Shown here: in pieces, positions 1-8,710 of the stretch
How positions within the stretch are numbered: the stretch's first letter is position 1
Layout: each line of letters starts with the position of its first letter
Assembly (NCBI RefSeq): GCF_037203605.1
Contig: NZ_JBBDHC010000002.1
Span: forward strand, 186,001 to 250,000
DNA from: Denitratimonas tolerans
GTDB taxonomy: Bacteria > Pseudomonadota > Gammaproteobacteria > Xanthomonadales > Xanthomonadaceae
Length of the DNA stretch: 64,000 bases
Direction: 5' to 3'
Made by a program: the position numbers and the translations under genes
Notes under the pieces: generated by a model
The model's input: only the letters and a program-made list of their open reading frames with translations
Database searches by the model: none
What the model was told of the DNA's origin: nothing

Positions 1-1333
1 TCGAAACCGCGATTTCGTTGATCGCGGCCGAGGCCGAGGTGATCTGCTGCGCCTGGTGCTCGGCGGCTTCGGCCAGATGCATCGCGGTGGCCTGCGTTTC
101 CTGGGCAGCGGCAGCCACCTGCACGGCGGTTTCGTTGATGGTGGTAACGAGGGAGCGCAGCGCCTCGACCGCGAAGTTGATCGAGTCCGCGATCGCGCCG
201 GTGATGTCCTCGGTCACCGTCGCGCGAACGGTCAGGTCGCCTTCGGCCAGCGAACCCATTTCGTCCAGCAGGCGCAGGATGGCCTCCTGGTTGCGCTGGT
301 TCAGTTCCTGGGTGACGCGGAAGCGCTTGACCTGGTCGCGGTACAGGGTGAACAGCAGGCCGAGGATGGCGATGATGGCGGCCGCGCCTGCGGCGATACC
401 GATCCACACGCTCGGGAACGCGCGGCTGGCGGGAAGATTGACGAACGCCTGGGTCAGGTTTTCCGCGCCGCCCAGGAGCTGGGCCGAGGCCTGCGAGATT
501 TCATCGGCGGCGTTCTTGACTTCAAACAATTCGGTGGAGGCGTCAAGGATGGCGTCAACGTTTTGCTCGAGGTCGGAATAGAGCGTGGCCACGCGCGCCA
601 GCGACTGGCGGGCCACCGGACTGTCGATGCGGCGGATGTTCTGCTCGGGCAGGCCGTTCTGGAGGCCACCGAGCACCTGGCTGAAGAGGGTGGCGTCGCG
701 CGAAAACCGGTCGGCGGCGGACGTGGCCGCGGCACCGCCCTGACGAATCTGGGTCACGTGGCGCAGCATGCGGTCGGCCAGCACGATCTGGCGGATGGCG
801 GTGGAAAGCTGGGCATAGCTGGCGTTGCCGGCCTCACCCATCGCGCGCACCACCTCGTCCATCTCGGCCTGGATCAGCGGCACGGCGTTGGCGAAGCGGT
901 CGGCGGTCTCGGTCAGGCCCAACACCAGCTCCCGACTGTCGAGGATGCGCCGGGCCGCGTCGTTCATCGGCCCCCAGGTCTCGGTGACGCGCTGCAGCGG
1001 CACGCCGACGGTCGCGTCGCCGGCGTAGGCCGGGTTGCTTGCGCCGCCCTTGTTCAGGGCATCGAGGTTGGCCTGGATCGCGATGCGCGTGCTTTCGAGC
1101 TCGTCGAACGCGTCCACGCCGCCGGATGCGGCGTCCTGTGCAGCCTTTGCCACCTGCTGCGACAGCACGCGCACGTCGGCCACCAGGTCACGGGCCTGCC
1201 CCTCCTCGCCCGCGTATTTGGTCGAGAGCACGGCGTTGGCGATCAGCGCCAGCAGTGCGATTACCAGCAGGAAGATCCAGAAGTTGATCATCCCGCTGCG
1301 TTCTTTGCCGGTACCGGCGCCCAATGTGCTCAT
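1..1333 (-). CDS. pilJ: PilJ, type IV pilus chemoreceptor (3' part outside window)
   Basis: Methyl-accepting chemotaxis-type receptor that feeds the Chp/Pil chemosensory pathway controlling type IV pilus activity in the inner membrane. The first 444 residues are present, reading out of the window before the signalling hairpin is complete. Residues about 15-35 form a first membrane helix. A long periplasmic region of about 290 residues follows, with a second helix in the stretch SVWIGIAAGAAAIIAILGLL. A HAMP-like part and the start of the receptor coiled coil (repeated AQETQATAMHLAEAAEHQ-type heptads) come after that. It lies 25 bases behind pilI on the same strand, the usual operon order. Identity rests on context plus architecture. 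Confidence 0.9.
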   Translation of the reverse strand, partial: MSTLGAGTGKERSGMINFWIFLLVIALLALIANAVLSTKYAGEEGQARDLVADVRVLSQQVAKAAQDAASGGVDAFDELESTRIAIQANLDALNKGGASNPAYAGDATVGVPLQRVTETWGPMNDAARRILDSRELVLGLTETADRFANAVPLIQAEMDEVVRAMGEAGNASYAQLSTAIRQIVLADRMLRHVTQIRQGGAAATSAADRFSRDATLFSQVLGGLQNGLPEQNIRRIDSPVARQSLARVATLYSDLEQNVDAILDASTELFEVKNAADEISQASAQLLGGAENLTQAFVNLPASRAFPSVWIGIAAGAAAIIAILGLLFTLYRDQVKRFRVTQELNQRNQEAILRLLDEMGSLAEGDLTVRATVTEDITGAIADSINFAVEALRSLVTTINETAVQVAAAAQETQATAMHLAEAAEHQAQQITSASAAINEIAVS

Positions 1334-1358
1334 CGCAAGAACCTCACCCTGAAATGCA

Positions 1359-1916
1359 TTACATACCGCCCTGTGCGGCGGCGGCCTGCCTGAATTCCGG
1401 CGTACGCGTCAATCGCGCCATGTCGAACACTCCCCAGACCGTGTCGCCCAGTCGATAGGCGCGCTGCACGAAGGGCGCATAGCCGCTCCCCGCCACGCCC
1501 TCCACGGCCACGATCTGGCCTTCGTTGAAGTTGCGCTGTCCCAGCAGTTCGTCGATGAGGACCGCGACGTTGCCGCCGCTCTGCCGGATCACCAGCGCGC
1601 GCGTGGTGGCGTGCTGCACCGTGCGCTCGCCTTCCAGATATTGCTTGAGGTCGACGATGGGCAGCAGCGAGCTGCGCAGGTTGGCCACGCCCAGCAGCCA
1701 GGTGTCCGCGCCGGGCACGGGCGTCAGCGGCGGCACCGAGATGATCTCCACGACCTCCGCGAAACTCGCGGCCAGGCGCTTTGCACCCAGACGAAACGCT
1801 ATGCCGCGCCACAGGCCGGGGGCATCGATCTGGTCGGGCAGGCCCGCGACGTGGGTCAGGCTGCGTCGCTCGTAGTCGGTCAGGATGTCGAACGGGGTGG
1901 CCGAGGAGAACGTCAT
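1359..1916 (-). CDS. pilI: PilI, CheW-like adaptor of the pilus chemosensory system
   Basis: CheW-domain coupling protein that links PilJ to the large ChpA-type kinase. It has 185 residues, almost all one CheW fold (about 35-170): GVANLRSSLLPIVDLKQYL is the classic CheW strand, and the later WGVFDMARL stretch closes the domain. The ATG at 1916 is preceded by a GGGAGG ribosome binding site seven to eight bases upstream. It lies between pilG and pilJ. The 134-base gap to pilG contains no pilH, which is present in Pseudomonas but also missing from the Xylella-type operon, so this is not a local loss. Confidence 0.92.
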   Translation of the reverse strand: MTFSSATPFDILTDYERRSLTHVAGLPDQIDAPGLWRGIAFRLGAKRLAASFAEVVEIISVPPLTPVPGADTWLLGVANLRSSLLPIVDLKQYLEGERTVQHATTRALVIRQSGGNVAVLIDELLGQRNFNEGQIVAVEGVAGSGYAPFVQRAYRLGDTVWGVFDMARLTRTPEFRQAAAAQGGM

Positions 1917-2050
1917 GGGTCAGCCTCCCGCACAGCCGTGAAGGACAGCTGCCCGACGGCACGGCGCGCGCCGCGCGTTCCGGGCAATCGCACAACCTGC
2001 CTGCACTGGATTTCGGACTTCAGCCATGCTCCCCCCGCAAGAGTTGGCGG

Positions 2051-2446
2051 TCAATCATGCACCACATGCCGCCGTATCGCCGAGAGTAGTTCCTCGCGGG
2101 TAAACGGCTTGGTGAGGTACTCCTCGGAACCTACGATTCGCCCGCGCGCCTTGTCGAACAATCCATCCCTGGACGACAGCATGATGACCGGCGTCGACCG
2201 GAAAAGCTGGTTGTTCTTGATAAGCGCGCAGGTCTGATAGCCATCCAGCCGCGGCATCATGATGTCCACGAAGATGATCTGGGGCTGGTTGTCGGCAATC
2301 TTGGACAGTGCCTCGAATCCGTCCGACGCCGTGAAGACCTCGCACCCCTCCTTCTTGAGAAGGGTCTCGGCCGTGCGTCGGATGGTCTTCGAGTCGTCGA
2401 TGACCATCACCCGCATCCCCGCCAGACTGCCTGTGTTGCCATCCAT
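2051..2446 (-). CDS. pilG: PilG, twitching motility response regulator
   Basis: Single-domain CheY-like regulator (131 residues) that is phosphorylated by the Chp kinase and promotes pilus extension. The receiver signature is complete: the VMVIDDSKTIRR acidic pocket, the phosphoacceptor aspartate in FVDIMMPRLDG, and the switch lysine in YLTKPF. The sequence TLLKKEGCEVFTA and the later DKARGRIVGS stretch match the PilG family closely. An upstream in-frame codon would add seven residues, but ATG 2446 is preceded by AGAGGGA at good spacing and gives the usual length. It is the first gene of the pil operon and is divergent from gshB. Confidence 0.95.
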   Translation of the reverse strand: MDGNTGSLAGMRVMVIDDSKTIRRTAETLLKKEGCEVFTASDGFEALSKIADNQPQIIFVDIMMPRLDGYQTCALIKNNQLFRSTPVIMLSSRDGLFDKARGRIVGSEEYLTKPFTREELLSAIRRHVVHD

Positions 2447-2557
2447 CCAATGGTCCCTCTGTGGCACGGCACGCAGTCGCCGCGCATTGACGTCTTATCG
2501 CAACGGAAGCCGATGTCTGTCAAGGCATCTCCCCGAAATCTCGCCCCGCTGCTGCGA

Positions 2558-2566
2558 TGCTAGTAT
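2558..2566 (+). promoter_or_regulatory. Candidate extended -10 promoter of gshB
   Basis: TGC-TAGTAT fits an extended -10 element (TGnTATAAT, four of six core bases). No convincing -35 is visible. A start of transcription about seven bases on would place the adjacent perfect hairpin at the very 5' end of the gshB-tonB-algH transcript. Inference from sequence pattern only. Confidence 0.35.
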
Positions 2567-2572
2567 AAGCAC

Positions 2573-2597
2573 ACGCCCGCCCTATCGCGGGCGTTTT
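2573..2597 (+). terminator. Hairpin plus T-tract in the gshB leader
   Basis: ACGCCCGC pairs perfectly with GCGGGCGT across a six-base loop (CCTATC) and is followed by TTTT. It has the form of an intrinsic terminator, but no plus-strand gene ends upstream because pilG runs away on the minus strand. It may act as a leader attenuator or 5' stabilising stem; it ends 18 bases before the gshB start codon. Confidence 0.5.
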
Positions 2598-2615
2598 CAT
2601 GAAAAAGGTGTGATC

Positions 2616-3563
2616 GTGTCGCTTGAAGTACTCGTGGTGATGGACCCGATCGAGTCGATCAAGGTCGGCAAGGATACGAGCTTTGCGCTGCTGCTTGAGG
2701 CGCAGCGCCGCGGGCACCGCATCCATGTGGCCGGAATCCCGGATCTGGGCGTGCGCGATGGCCGCGCCATCGTGCAGGCCACGCCGCTGCAGGTGCGTGA
2801 CGACCCCGAGGCCTGGCACATCCCGGGAGCGCCGCAGGAGCGCGCCTTGGGTGGCTTCGCCCTGGTCTTCATGCGCAGCGACCCGCCGGTCGACGCCGCC
2901 TACCTGCACGCCACCCAGATCCTGAGCCTGGCGCAGCATCAGGGCGCACGCGTGGTGAACGATCCGCAGGGCCTGCGCGACATGAACGAGAAGCTCGCCG
3001 CGCTGGCGTTCCCGCAGTGCTGCCCGCCGACTCTGGTGTCCTGCGAAAAAGCCGCGCTCAAGGACTTCGTGTCCGAATTCGGGGACTGCGTGCTCAAGCC
3101 GCTGGACGGCATGGGCGGACGATCGATCTTCCGCGCCCGTGCCGGCGAGTCCAACCTCAACGTGATCCTCGAGACGCTGACCGAGGGCGGGCGGCAGTTC
3201 GCCATGGCGCAGAAGTACCTGCCGGAGATCGTCGAAGGCGACAAGCGCATCCTGCTGATCGATGGCGAGCCCGTCCCATACGGCCTCGCGCGCATCCCGC
3301 AGGGTGACGAATTCCGCGGCAACCTGGCGGCGGGCGGGCGCGGCGAAGGCCGGGCGCTGACCGAGCGCGACCGCTGGATCGCCGCGCAGGTGGGGCCGGA
3401 TCTGGCGAGGCGCGGCATGCGCCTGGTCGGCCTCGACGTGATCGGCGACTGGCTGACGGAAATCAACGTCACCAGCCCGACCTGCATGCGCGAACTCGAC
3501 GCGCAGTTCGGCCTGAACATCGCCGGCGATCTGTTCGACCGGCTCGAGGCCGCGCCGGCGTGA
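2616..3563 (+). CDS. gshB: Glutathione synthetase
   Basis: ATP-dependent ligase adding glycine to gamma-glutamylcysteine, the second step of glutathione synthesis, in the cytoplasm. It has 315 residues, against 316 in E. coli. The N-terminal stretch VVMDPIESIKVGKDTSFA matches the family start, the ATP-grasp domain contains LKPLDGMGGRSIFR, and the C-terminal EINVTSPTCMREL is the substrate-binding segment. The open frame runs further upstream, but GTG 2616 is chosen because it matches the family N-terminus and has an AAAAAGG site before it. Its stop overlaps the tonB start (GTGA). Confidence 0.96.
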   Translation: MSLEVLVVMDPIESIKVGKDTSFALLLEAQRRGHRIHVAGIPDLGVRDGRAIVQATPLQVRDDPEAWHIPGAPQERALGGFALVFMRSDPPVDAAYLHATQILSLAQHQGARVVNDPQGLRDMNEKLAALAFPQCCPPTLVSCEKAALKDFVSEFGDCVLKPLDGMGGRSIFRARAGESNLNVILETLTEGGRQFAMAQKYLPEIVEGDKRILLIDGEPVPYGLARIPQGDEFRGNLAAGGRGEGRALTERDRWIAAQVGPDLARRGMRLVGLDVIGDWLTEINVTSPTCMRELDAQFGLNIAGDLFDRLEAAPA

Positions 3564-4423
3564 CGACCGCTCCCCCGGTCACCAGCGGGGACCGTCTCGG
3601 GGCGACCCTGGTGTTTTCGCTGATCGCCCACGGCGTGCTCGCGCTGGGCGTTGGATTCGCCATCGAGGATCCGGCCCCGGTGCTGCCGACCCTGGACGTG
3701 ATCCTGGTGCAGACCCACTCCGACCAGGCGCCCGACAAGGCGGATTTTCTCGCCCAGGCGAACCAGTCGGGCGGCGGCGAGGTCGACACGGTAGAACGCC
3801 CCAGCGAACCGCAGCCGGCACCGGCACCCAACCCGGTACCCGGCGTCGCGCCCGCGCCGCTGGAGGCCGGTTCGCCGCGCCCGCAGCAAACCCATGCCGA
3901 GGCCGTGGTCGCCTCGATCACGCCGGATCAACAGCAGGTCGACACCACCCGCGCCGTGGTCACACCCAGCACGCCGCTGCCTACCAACCGCGAGCTGATC
4001 GAGCGCAGCCTGGAAATGGCGCGGCTGGCGGCTTCGGTGGAGCAACGCGAGCAGCAGTATGCGCGCCGCCCCAAGCGCAAGTTCGTCTCCGCCAACACGC
4101 GCGAATACGAATACGCCTCCTATCTGCGCGCCTGGCAGGCGCGGGTCGAACGCATCGGCAACCTCAATTATCCCGACGAGGCGCGTCGCCGCAGCCTCAT
4201 CGGCCAGCTCGTGCTGACGGTCGCCATTCGCCGCGACGGCAGTGTGGAAGACATCACCATCGTCCAACCCAGCGGACTTGCCGTGCTCGACGAGGCCGCG
4301 GTCCGCACCGTGCGCCTGGCCGAGCCCTTCGCGCCGCTGCCCGATTCGGGCGACGGCACCGATATCCTGCACATCACCCGCACCTGGCATTACCTGCCCG
4401 GCAACATGATGCAGAGCCGCTGA
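3560..4423 (+). CDS. tonB: TonB-family energy transduction protein
   Basis: Inner-membrane-anchored periplasmic protein that couples the proton-motive force to outer membrane receptors together with ExbB/ExbD, which are not in this window. It has 287 residues: one membrane helix near 15-35, a proline-rich spacer (repeated PAPAPNPVPG-type segments, about 80-120), a charged linker, and a C-terminal TonB domain from about 185 with NYPDEARRRSLIGQLVLTV and the closing RTVRLAEPFAPLP. It starts with GTG overlapping the gshB stop. The gshB-tonB-algH order is typical of Pseudomonas and Xanthomonas relatives. Confidence 0.92.
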   Translation: MTTAPPVTSGDRLGATLVFSLIAHGVLALGVGFAIEDPAPVLPTLDVILVQTHSDQAPDKADFLAQANQSGGGEVDTVERPSEPQPAPAPNPVPGVAPAPLEAGSPRPQQTHAEAVVASITPDQQQVDTTRAVVTPSTPLPTNRELIERSLEMARLAASVEQREQQYARRPKRKFVSANTREYEYASYLRAWQARVERIGNLNYPDEARRRSLIGQLVLTVAIRRDGSVEDITIVQPSGLAVLDEAAVRTVRLAEPFAPLPDSGDGTDILHITRTWHYLPGNMMQSR

Positions 4424-4462
4424 CGCCGTACACTTCCGGATGGCGGGGCGGGCTGAAGGCCG

Positions 4463-4468
4463 TAGAAT
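4463..4468 (+). promoter_or_regulatory. -10-like box directly before algH (leaderless layout)
   Basis: TAGAAT followed by six bases and then the algH ATG. No Shine-Dalgarno sequence precedes the ATG. Transcription starting about seven bases after the box would begin at or next to the start codon. The 51-base gap after tonB leaves room for such an internal promoter. Confidence 0.5.
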
Positions 4469-4474
4469 GGCACC

Positions 4475-5041
4475 ATGCAAAGCACGGACTCACTCGCCAA
4501 CCGCTTCCTGATCGCCGTTCCGGGCATGGACGACCCGAACTTCAACGGCGGCGTCGCGCTCCTGTGCCACCACAGCGCGGAGGGCGCGATGGGTCTGCTG
4601 GTCAATCGCACCTCGGACTTCATCCTGGGCGAAGTGATGGCGCAGATGGGCATCCAGTCCGTCGATCCGCAGCTGGCCGCCATGCCGGTCCTCGCCGGCG
4701 GGCCGGTGGAACCGGAGCGCGGCTTCGTGCTGCACAGCCCGGACGGCGGCCCCTGGGACTCGACCTTCGAAGTATCCGGCGAGATCCACCTCACCACCTC
4801 CAGGGATATCCTCGAAGCCATGGCGCGCGGCCAGGGTCCACGGCACGCGGCGGTGGCGCTGGGCTATTCCGGCTGGGGCGTGCTGCAGCTCGAGAGCGAA
4901 CTGCGCGAACACGTCTGGCTGTCGGTGGATGCCACGCCCGACATCGTGTTCGAGGTGCCGCTCGAAGCGCGCTGGCGGGCCGCGACGCGCCTCATCGGGA
5001 TCGATCCCGCGGCGCTGGCCAGCTACAGCGGAAACGCATGA
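4475..5041 (+). CDS. algH: AlgH/YqgE family protein (UPF0301)
   Basis: Member of the YqgE/AlgH family, named for an effect on alginate gene expression in Pseudomonas; its biochemical role is unresolved. It has 188 residues and is a single domain. Family landmarks are the N-terminal NRFLIAVPGMDDPNF, the GLLVNRTSD strand, the VLAGGPVEPERGFVLH core and the late YSGWGVLQLESEL motif. It sits between tonB and ruvX as in many gammaproteobacteria, and its TGA overlaps the ruvX ATG, suggesting translational coupling. Confidence 0.92.
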   Translation: MQSTDSLANRFLIAVPGMDDPNFNGGVALLCHHSAEGAMGLLVNRTSDFILGEVMAQMGIQSVDPQLAAMPVLAGGPVEPERGFVLHSPDGGPWDSTFEVSGEIHLTTSRDILEAMARGQGPRHAAVALGYSGWGVLQLESELREHVWLSVDATPDIVFEVPLEARWRAATRLIGIDPAALASYSGNA

Positions 5042-5490
5042 GCGACACCGCCACGACCATCTGCGTACTGGGCTTCGACGTCGGTGCACGGCGCATCGGG
5101 GTGGCCGTCGGCAATACCGTATCCGGAACCGCGCGCCCCATCGCCATGGTGGCGGCGCGCGACGAAGGGCCGGACTGGGATGCGGTCAGCGCCCTGGTGC
5201 GCGAATGGCGCCCGGATCGGCTGGTGGTCGGCGAACCACTGACCCTCGACGGAGAACCCCAGCCCGCAACCCACATGGCCCGGCGCTTTGCGCGCGAAGC
5301 TGCGGTCCGCTATGCGCTGCCGGTCGACCTGATCGACGAGCGCTCCAGCTCGCGCGAAGCCGAACGACGCTTCGCCACTGCCCGCCGCGACGGCCGAGCG
5401 CGCCGACGCGACGCGAAAGCGATGGATGCGCTCGCGGCGCAGGTCATCGTCGAACGCTGGCTGGGCGAATCACCCCTGCCCTCACCCTGA
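5038..5490 (+). CDS. ruvX: RuvX/YqgF, Holliday junction resolvase-like nuclease
   Basis: RNase H-fold protein (150 residues), a putative Holliday junction resolvase also linked to 16S rRNA 5' end maturation. The first strand VLGFDVGARRIGVAVGN carries the catalytic aspartate. The middle DRLVVGEPLTLDGEPQPAT is the YqgF signature loop. DERSSSREAE and the later DAKAMDALAAQVI contribute the remaining acidic residues. The start ATG overlaps the algH stop by four bases. The segment near residue 125 is unusually arginine-rich (RRDGRARRRDAK), perhaps a nucleic-acid contact. Confidence 0.9.
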   Translation: MSDTATTICVLGFDVGARRIGVAVGNTVSGTARPIAMVAARDEGPDWDAVSALVREWRPDRLVVGEPLTLDGEPQPATHMARRFAREAAVRYALPVDLIDERSSSREAERRFATARRDGRARRRDAKAMDALAAQVIVERWLGESPLPSP

Positions 5491-5507
5491 CATTTCCCGA
5501 GAGCCCG

Positions 5508-6428
5508 ATGCGCCACCTGCTCACCCTCGAAGACCTGCAGCGCGACGAAATCACCCGCCTGCTGGATGCCGCCCAGGCGCTGCGGCCCCACGCCCTGCGG
5601 CGCAGCGCGCACCGCCCGCTGCGCGGCCTGACCGTGGCCAACCTGTTCTTCGAGCCGTCCACCCGCACCCGCGCCTCCTTCCAGCTTGCGGCCGAAAGGC
5701 TCGGTGCGGACGTGCTCAACTTCGAGACCGAGAGTTCCTCCACCCGCAAGGGCGAAACCCTCGTGGACACCCTTCGCAATCTCGAAGCCATGGGCGCCAG
5801 CCTGTTCGTGGTGCGGCACACCCACAGCAGCGTGCCCGCCTCGCTCGCGGCGGCGGCAGCGCCCGCCAGCGGCGTCATCAGCGCCGGCGACGGGCACCAC
5901 TCGCACCCGACCCAGGGGCTGCTCGACATGCTCACGATCCGCCAGCACAAGGGTGAGGACTTCTCCCGCCTGAAGGTCGCCATCGTCGGCGACATCCGCC
6001 ACTCGCGCGTAGCGCGCTCGGATGCGCAGGCGCTGCGTGCGCTGGGCGTGCGCGACCTGCGCCTGGCGGCACCGGAGGCGCTGCTGCCTGATCGAAGCGA
6101 CCCCAGCTTCGCCGGCGCGCAGGTGGCCGGAACCCTGGACGCCGCGCTCGACGGCTGTGACGTGGTGATGATGCTGCGCCTGCAGCGCGAGCGCATGGAC
6201 GAGGGCCTGGTCGCCTCGCTGGAGGAGTACTACCGCGACTGGGGCCTGTCCCCCGAACGGCTCGCGCTGGCGCGACCCGATGCCATCGTGCTGCATCCGG
6301 GGCCGATGAACCGCGGCGTGGAGATCGCCGACGCGGTGGCCGACGGGCCGCAGTCGGTGATCCTGGAGCAGGTGTCCAACGGCGTCGCGGTGCGCATGGC
6401 GGTGCTCGAACGCCTCGCTCGGCGCTGA
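5508..6428 (+). CDS. pyrB: Aspartate carbamoyltransferase catalytic chain
   Basis: Catalyses the committed step of pyrimidine synthesis, forming N-carbamoyl-aspartate. It has 306 residues. The carbamoyl-phosphate binding loop FEPSTRTRASF is intact, as are the HPTQGLLDMLTI and LHPGPMNRGVEI motifs. ATG 5508 gives the usual N-terminus (HLLTLEDLQRDEI), although the frame is open far upstream through ruvX. It follows ruvX by 17 bases and ends 14 bases before the convergent queG, with no terminator between. No pyrI or pyrC homologue lies adjacent. Confidence 0.96.
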   Translation: MRHLLTLEDLQRDEITRLLDAAQALRPHALRRSAHRPLRGLTVANLFFEPSTRTRASFQLAAERLGADVLNFETESSSTRKGETLVDTLRNLEAMGASLFVVRHTHSSVPASLAAAAAPASGVISAGDGHHSHPTQGLLDMLTIRQHKGEDFSRLKVAIVGDIRHSRVARSDAQALRALGVRDLRLAAPEALLPDRSDPSFAGAQVAGTLDAALDGCDVVMMLRLQRERMDEGLVASLEEYYRDWGLSPERLALARPDAIVLHPGPMNRGVEIADAVADGPQSVILEQVSNGVAVRMAVLERLARR

Positions 6429-6442
6429 GCACTGATCGCCCC

Positions 6443-7507
6443 TCAACCGGAATCCGCGCCCTTCTCGCGCTGCCGGGCCAGCGCCCAGGCCACGTGCTCG
6501 CGCACCACCGGCGAAGGATCGTCGGCGCGCGCACGCAGCGCCGCCGTCACCTCCTGCGAGCACGCAGCGTTGCCCAGCGCGATGGCGATGTTGCGCAGCC
6601 AGCTCTCGTAGCCGGCGCGACGGATCGACATGCCTTCGGTCTTGTCGAGATACGTGGCCTCATCCCACCCGAACAGTTCCACCAGCTTCAGCCCGTCCAG
6701 CCCGTGGCGCGGTGCGAAGTCCGCCTCCATGCTGACCCGGGCGTACTTGTTGAAGGGACAGACCAGCTGGCAGTCGTCGCAACCGAAGATGCGGTTGCCC
6801 ATCAGCGGGCGCAGGGCTTCGTCGATCGCCCCCTTGTGCTCGATGGTGAGGTAGGAAATGCAGCGGCGCGCATCGAGCCGGTAGGGCCCTACGATGGCAC
6901 CGGTGGGACACAGGTCGATGCAGCGCGTGCAGCTGCCGCAGTGGTTGCTTGCCGGCGCGTCGACGGGCAGCGGCAGGTCGGTGAATATCTCGCCGAGGAA
7001 AAAATAGGAGCCGGCGGTCTTCGACAGCGTCAGGGTGTGCTTGCCGCGCCAGCCCAGCCCGGCCTTTTGCGCCAGCGGCTTTTCCATGATCGGGGCCGAA
7101 TCGCAGAACACGCGGTAGCCGAACGGGCCGATCTCGCCGACGATGCGGTCGGCAAGCTTCTGCAGGCGCTTGCGCACCAGCTTGTGGTAATCGCGCCCCA
7201 GCGCATAGCGCGAGATGTAACCTCTGGTCCCGTCATGCAGGACGTCCCAGGCGCGTCCGATGTCCACCGGCGCGTAGTCCATGCGCAGGCTGATGACCCG
7301 CAGAGTGCCCGGATGCAGTTCCTCCGGCCGGGTGCGCAGCCGCTCGCGCTCTTCCAGCCAGGCCATGCTGCCGTGGTGCCCGGCGTCGAGATACTCGCGC
7401 AGGCCCGCCGCCGCCTCGGAAAGATCGGTATCGCTGATGCCCGCCTCGGCGAAGCCGAGCTCGGCCGCCCAGCTTCTGATGCGCGCGACAAGCCCTGCGG
7501 GATCCAT
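6443..7507 (-). CDS. queG: Epoxyqueuosine reductase QueG
   Basis: Cobalamin- and Fe-S-dependent enzyme that reduces epoxyqueuosine to queuosine in tRNA anticodons. It has 354 residues. The N-terminal DUF1730-type region includes RYALGRDYHKLVRKRL and FCDSAPIMEKPLAQKAGLGW. The two [4Fe-4S] ligand sets are CGSCTRCIDLCP and, after a gap, CDDCQLVCPFNK. A HEAT-like tail with PSPVVREHVAWAL closes the protein. It is convergent with pyrB. No tsaE, nnr or orn neighbour is present, so the gene appears to stand alone ahead of pilU. Confidence 0.95.
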   Translation of the reverse strand: MDPAGLVARIRSWAAELGFAEAGISDTDLSEAAAGLREYLDAGHHGSMAWLEERERLRTRPEELHPGTLRVISLRMDYAPVDIGRAWDVLHDGTRGYISRYALGRDYHKLVRKRLQKLADRIVGEIGPFGYRVFCDSAPIMEKPLAQKAGLGWRGKHTLTLSKTAGSYFFLGEIFTDLPLPVDAPASNHCGSCTRCIDLCPTGAIVGPYRLDARRCISYLTIEHKGAIDEALRPLMGNRIFGCDDCQLVCPFNKYARVSMEADFAPRHGLDGLKLVELFGWDEATYLDKTEGMSIRRAGYESWLRNIAIALGNAACSQEVTAALRARADDPSPVVREHVAWALARQREKGADSG

Positions 7508-7560
7508 GCGAGATGACGGAATCTGCGATCCGAGCGCCGTTGCGACACGCCCGCCGCGGG

Positions 7561-8691
7561 CTAGCGCACCTCGGTCAGCTCGATCCCGTCCATGCCCTGA
7601 CTGAGGGTATGGGCGTCGCCGCCCTGCGCCAGCTTGATCCGCAGGCGAACCTCATTGGTCGAGTCGGCGTGGCGCAGCGCATCTTCGTAGGAGATTTCGC
7701 CGGCCTGGTAAAGCTCGAACAGGCTCTGGTCGAAGGTCTTCATGCCCAGCTGCACCGACTCCTTCATCACCTCCTTGAGCTTGTGGACCTCGCCGTCGCG
7801 GATGTAGTCCTGCACCAGCGGCGTGCCCAGCAGGATTTCCATCGCCACCTTGCGGCCCTTGCCGTCCGGCGTTGGAATGAGCTGCTGCGCGACCACGCCC
7901 TTGAGGTTCAGCGAAAGGTCCATCAGGAGCTGGCTGCGGCGGTCTTCCGGGAAGAAGTTGATGATGCGGTCCATCGCCTGGTTGGCGTTGTTGGCATGCA
8001 GGGTGCACAGGCACAGGTGGCCGGTTTCGGCGAAGGCGATGGCGTGATCCATGCCCTCGCGGGTGCGGACCTCGCCGATCATGATGACATCCGGTGCCTG
8101 GCGCAGGGTGTTCTTGAGCGCGGCCTCCCAGGTGTCGGTGTCGATGCCGACCTCGCGCTGGGTCACGATGCAGCCCTCGTGCCGGTGCACGAACTCGATC
8201 GGATCCTCGATGGTGATGATGTGGCCGGTGGAGTTCTGGTTGCGGAAGCCGATCATCGCCGCCAGCGAGGTGGATTTGCCGGTACCGGTGGCACCCACGA
8301 AGATGATGATGCCGCGTTTGGTCATCGCCAGGGTCTTGACCACCGCCGGCAGCGCCAGCTCGTCGATCGTCGGGATCTTGGTCTCGATCCGGCGCAGCAC
8401 CATGCCGACCTGGTTGCGCTGGTAGAAGCACGACACGCGGAAGCGGCCCACGCCCGACACGCCAATGGCGAAGTTGCACTCGTGGGTCTTTTCGAACTCC
8501 TCGCGCTGGCTCGGCGTCATCACGTTGAGCACCAGATCGCGGCTCTGCTGCGGCGAGAGCGGATCCTGGGTGATCTTCATGATCTTGCCATGCACCTTCA
8601 TCGACGGCGGCGCGCCGGCGGTGATGAACAGGTCCGACGCCTTCTTGTGCGCCATCAGCTTGAGGAACGAGGTGAAATCGATGCTGCTCAT
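7561..8691 (-). CDS. pilU: PilU, accessory type IV pilus retraction ATPase
   Basis: Hexameric secretion-type ATPase that assists PilT in pilus retraction at the cytoplasmic face of the machine. It has 376 residues with Walker A GATGTGKSTS, an Asp box in IITIEDPIEFVH, Walker B VIMIGEVRTREGM and a His box LCTLHANNA. The PilT-specific AIRNLIRE motif is replaced by TPLVQDYIRDGE, as expected for PilU. ATG 8691 has a GCAGGAG site six bases before it; an in-frame extension upstream would read into a repeat element and is not used. It is 106 bases behind pilT. Confidence 0.95.
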   Translation of the reverse strand: MSSIDFTSFLKLMAHKKASDLFITAGAPPSMKVHGKIMKITQDPLSPQQSRDLVLNVMTPSQREEFEKTHECNFAIGVSGVGRFRVSCFYQRNQVGMVLRRIETKIPTIDELALPAVVKTLAMTKRGIIIFVGATGTGKSTSLAAMIGFRNQNSTGHIITIEDPIEFVHRHEGCIVTQREVGIDTDTWEAALKNTLRQAPDVIMIGEVRTREGMDHAIAFAETGHLCLCTLHANNANQAMDRIINFFPEDRRSQLLMDLSLNLKGVVAQQLIPTPDGKGRKVAMEILLGTPLVQDYIRDGEVHKLKEVMKESVQLGMKTFDQSLFELYQAGEISYEDALRHADSTNEVRLRIKLAQGGDAHTLSQGMDGIELTEVR

Positions 8692-8710
8692 GGTTGGCTC
8701 CTGCGGAGCC

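Noticed and set aside
1917..2050. Expected pilH gene between pilG and pilI
   Set aside because: Only 134 bases with no receiver-like frame. The same absence is known in the Xylella-type operon, so it is not a deletion specific to this genome.
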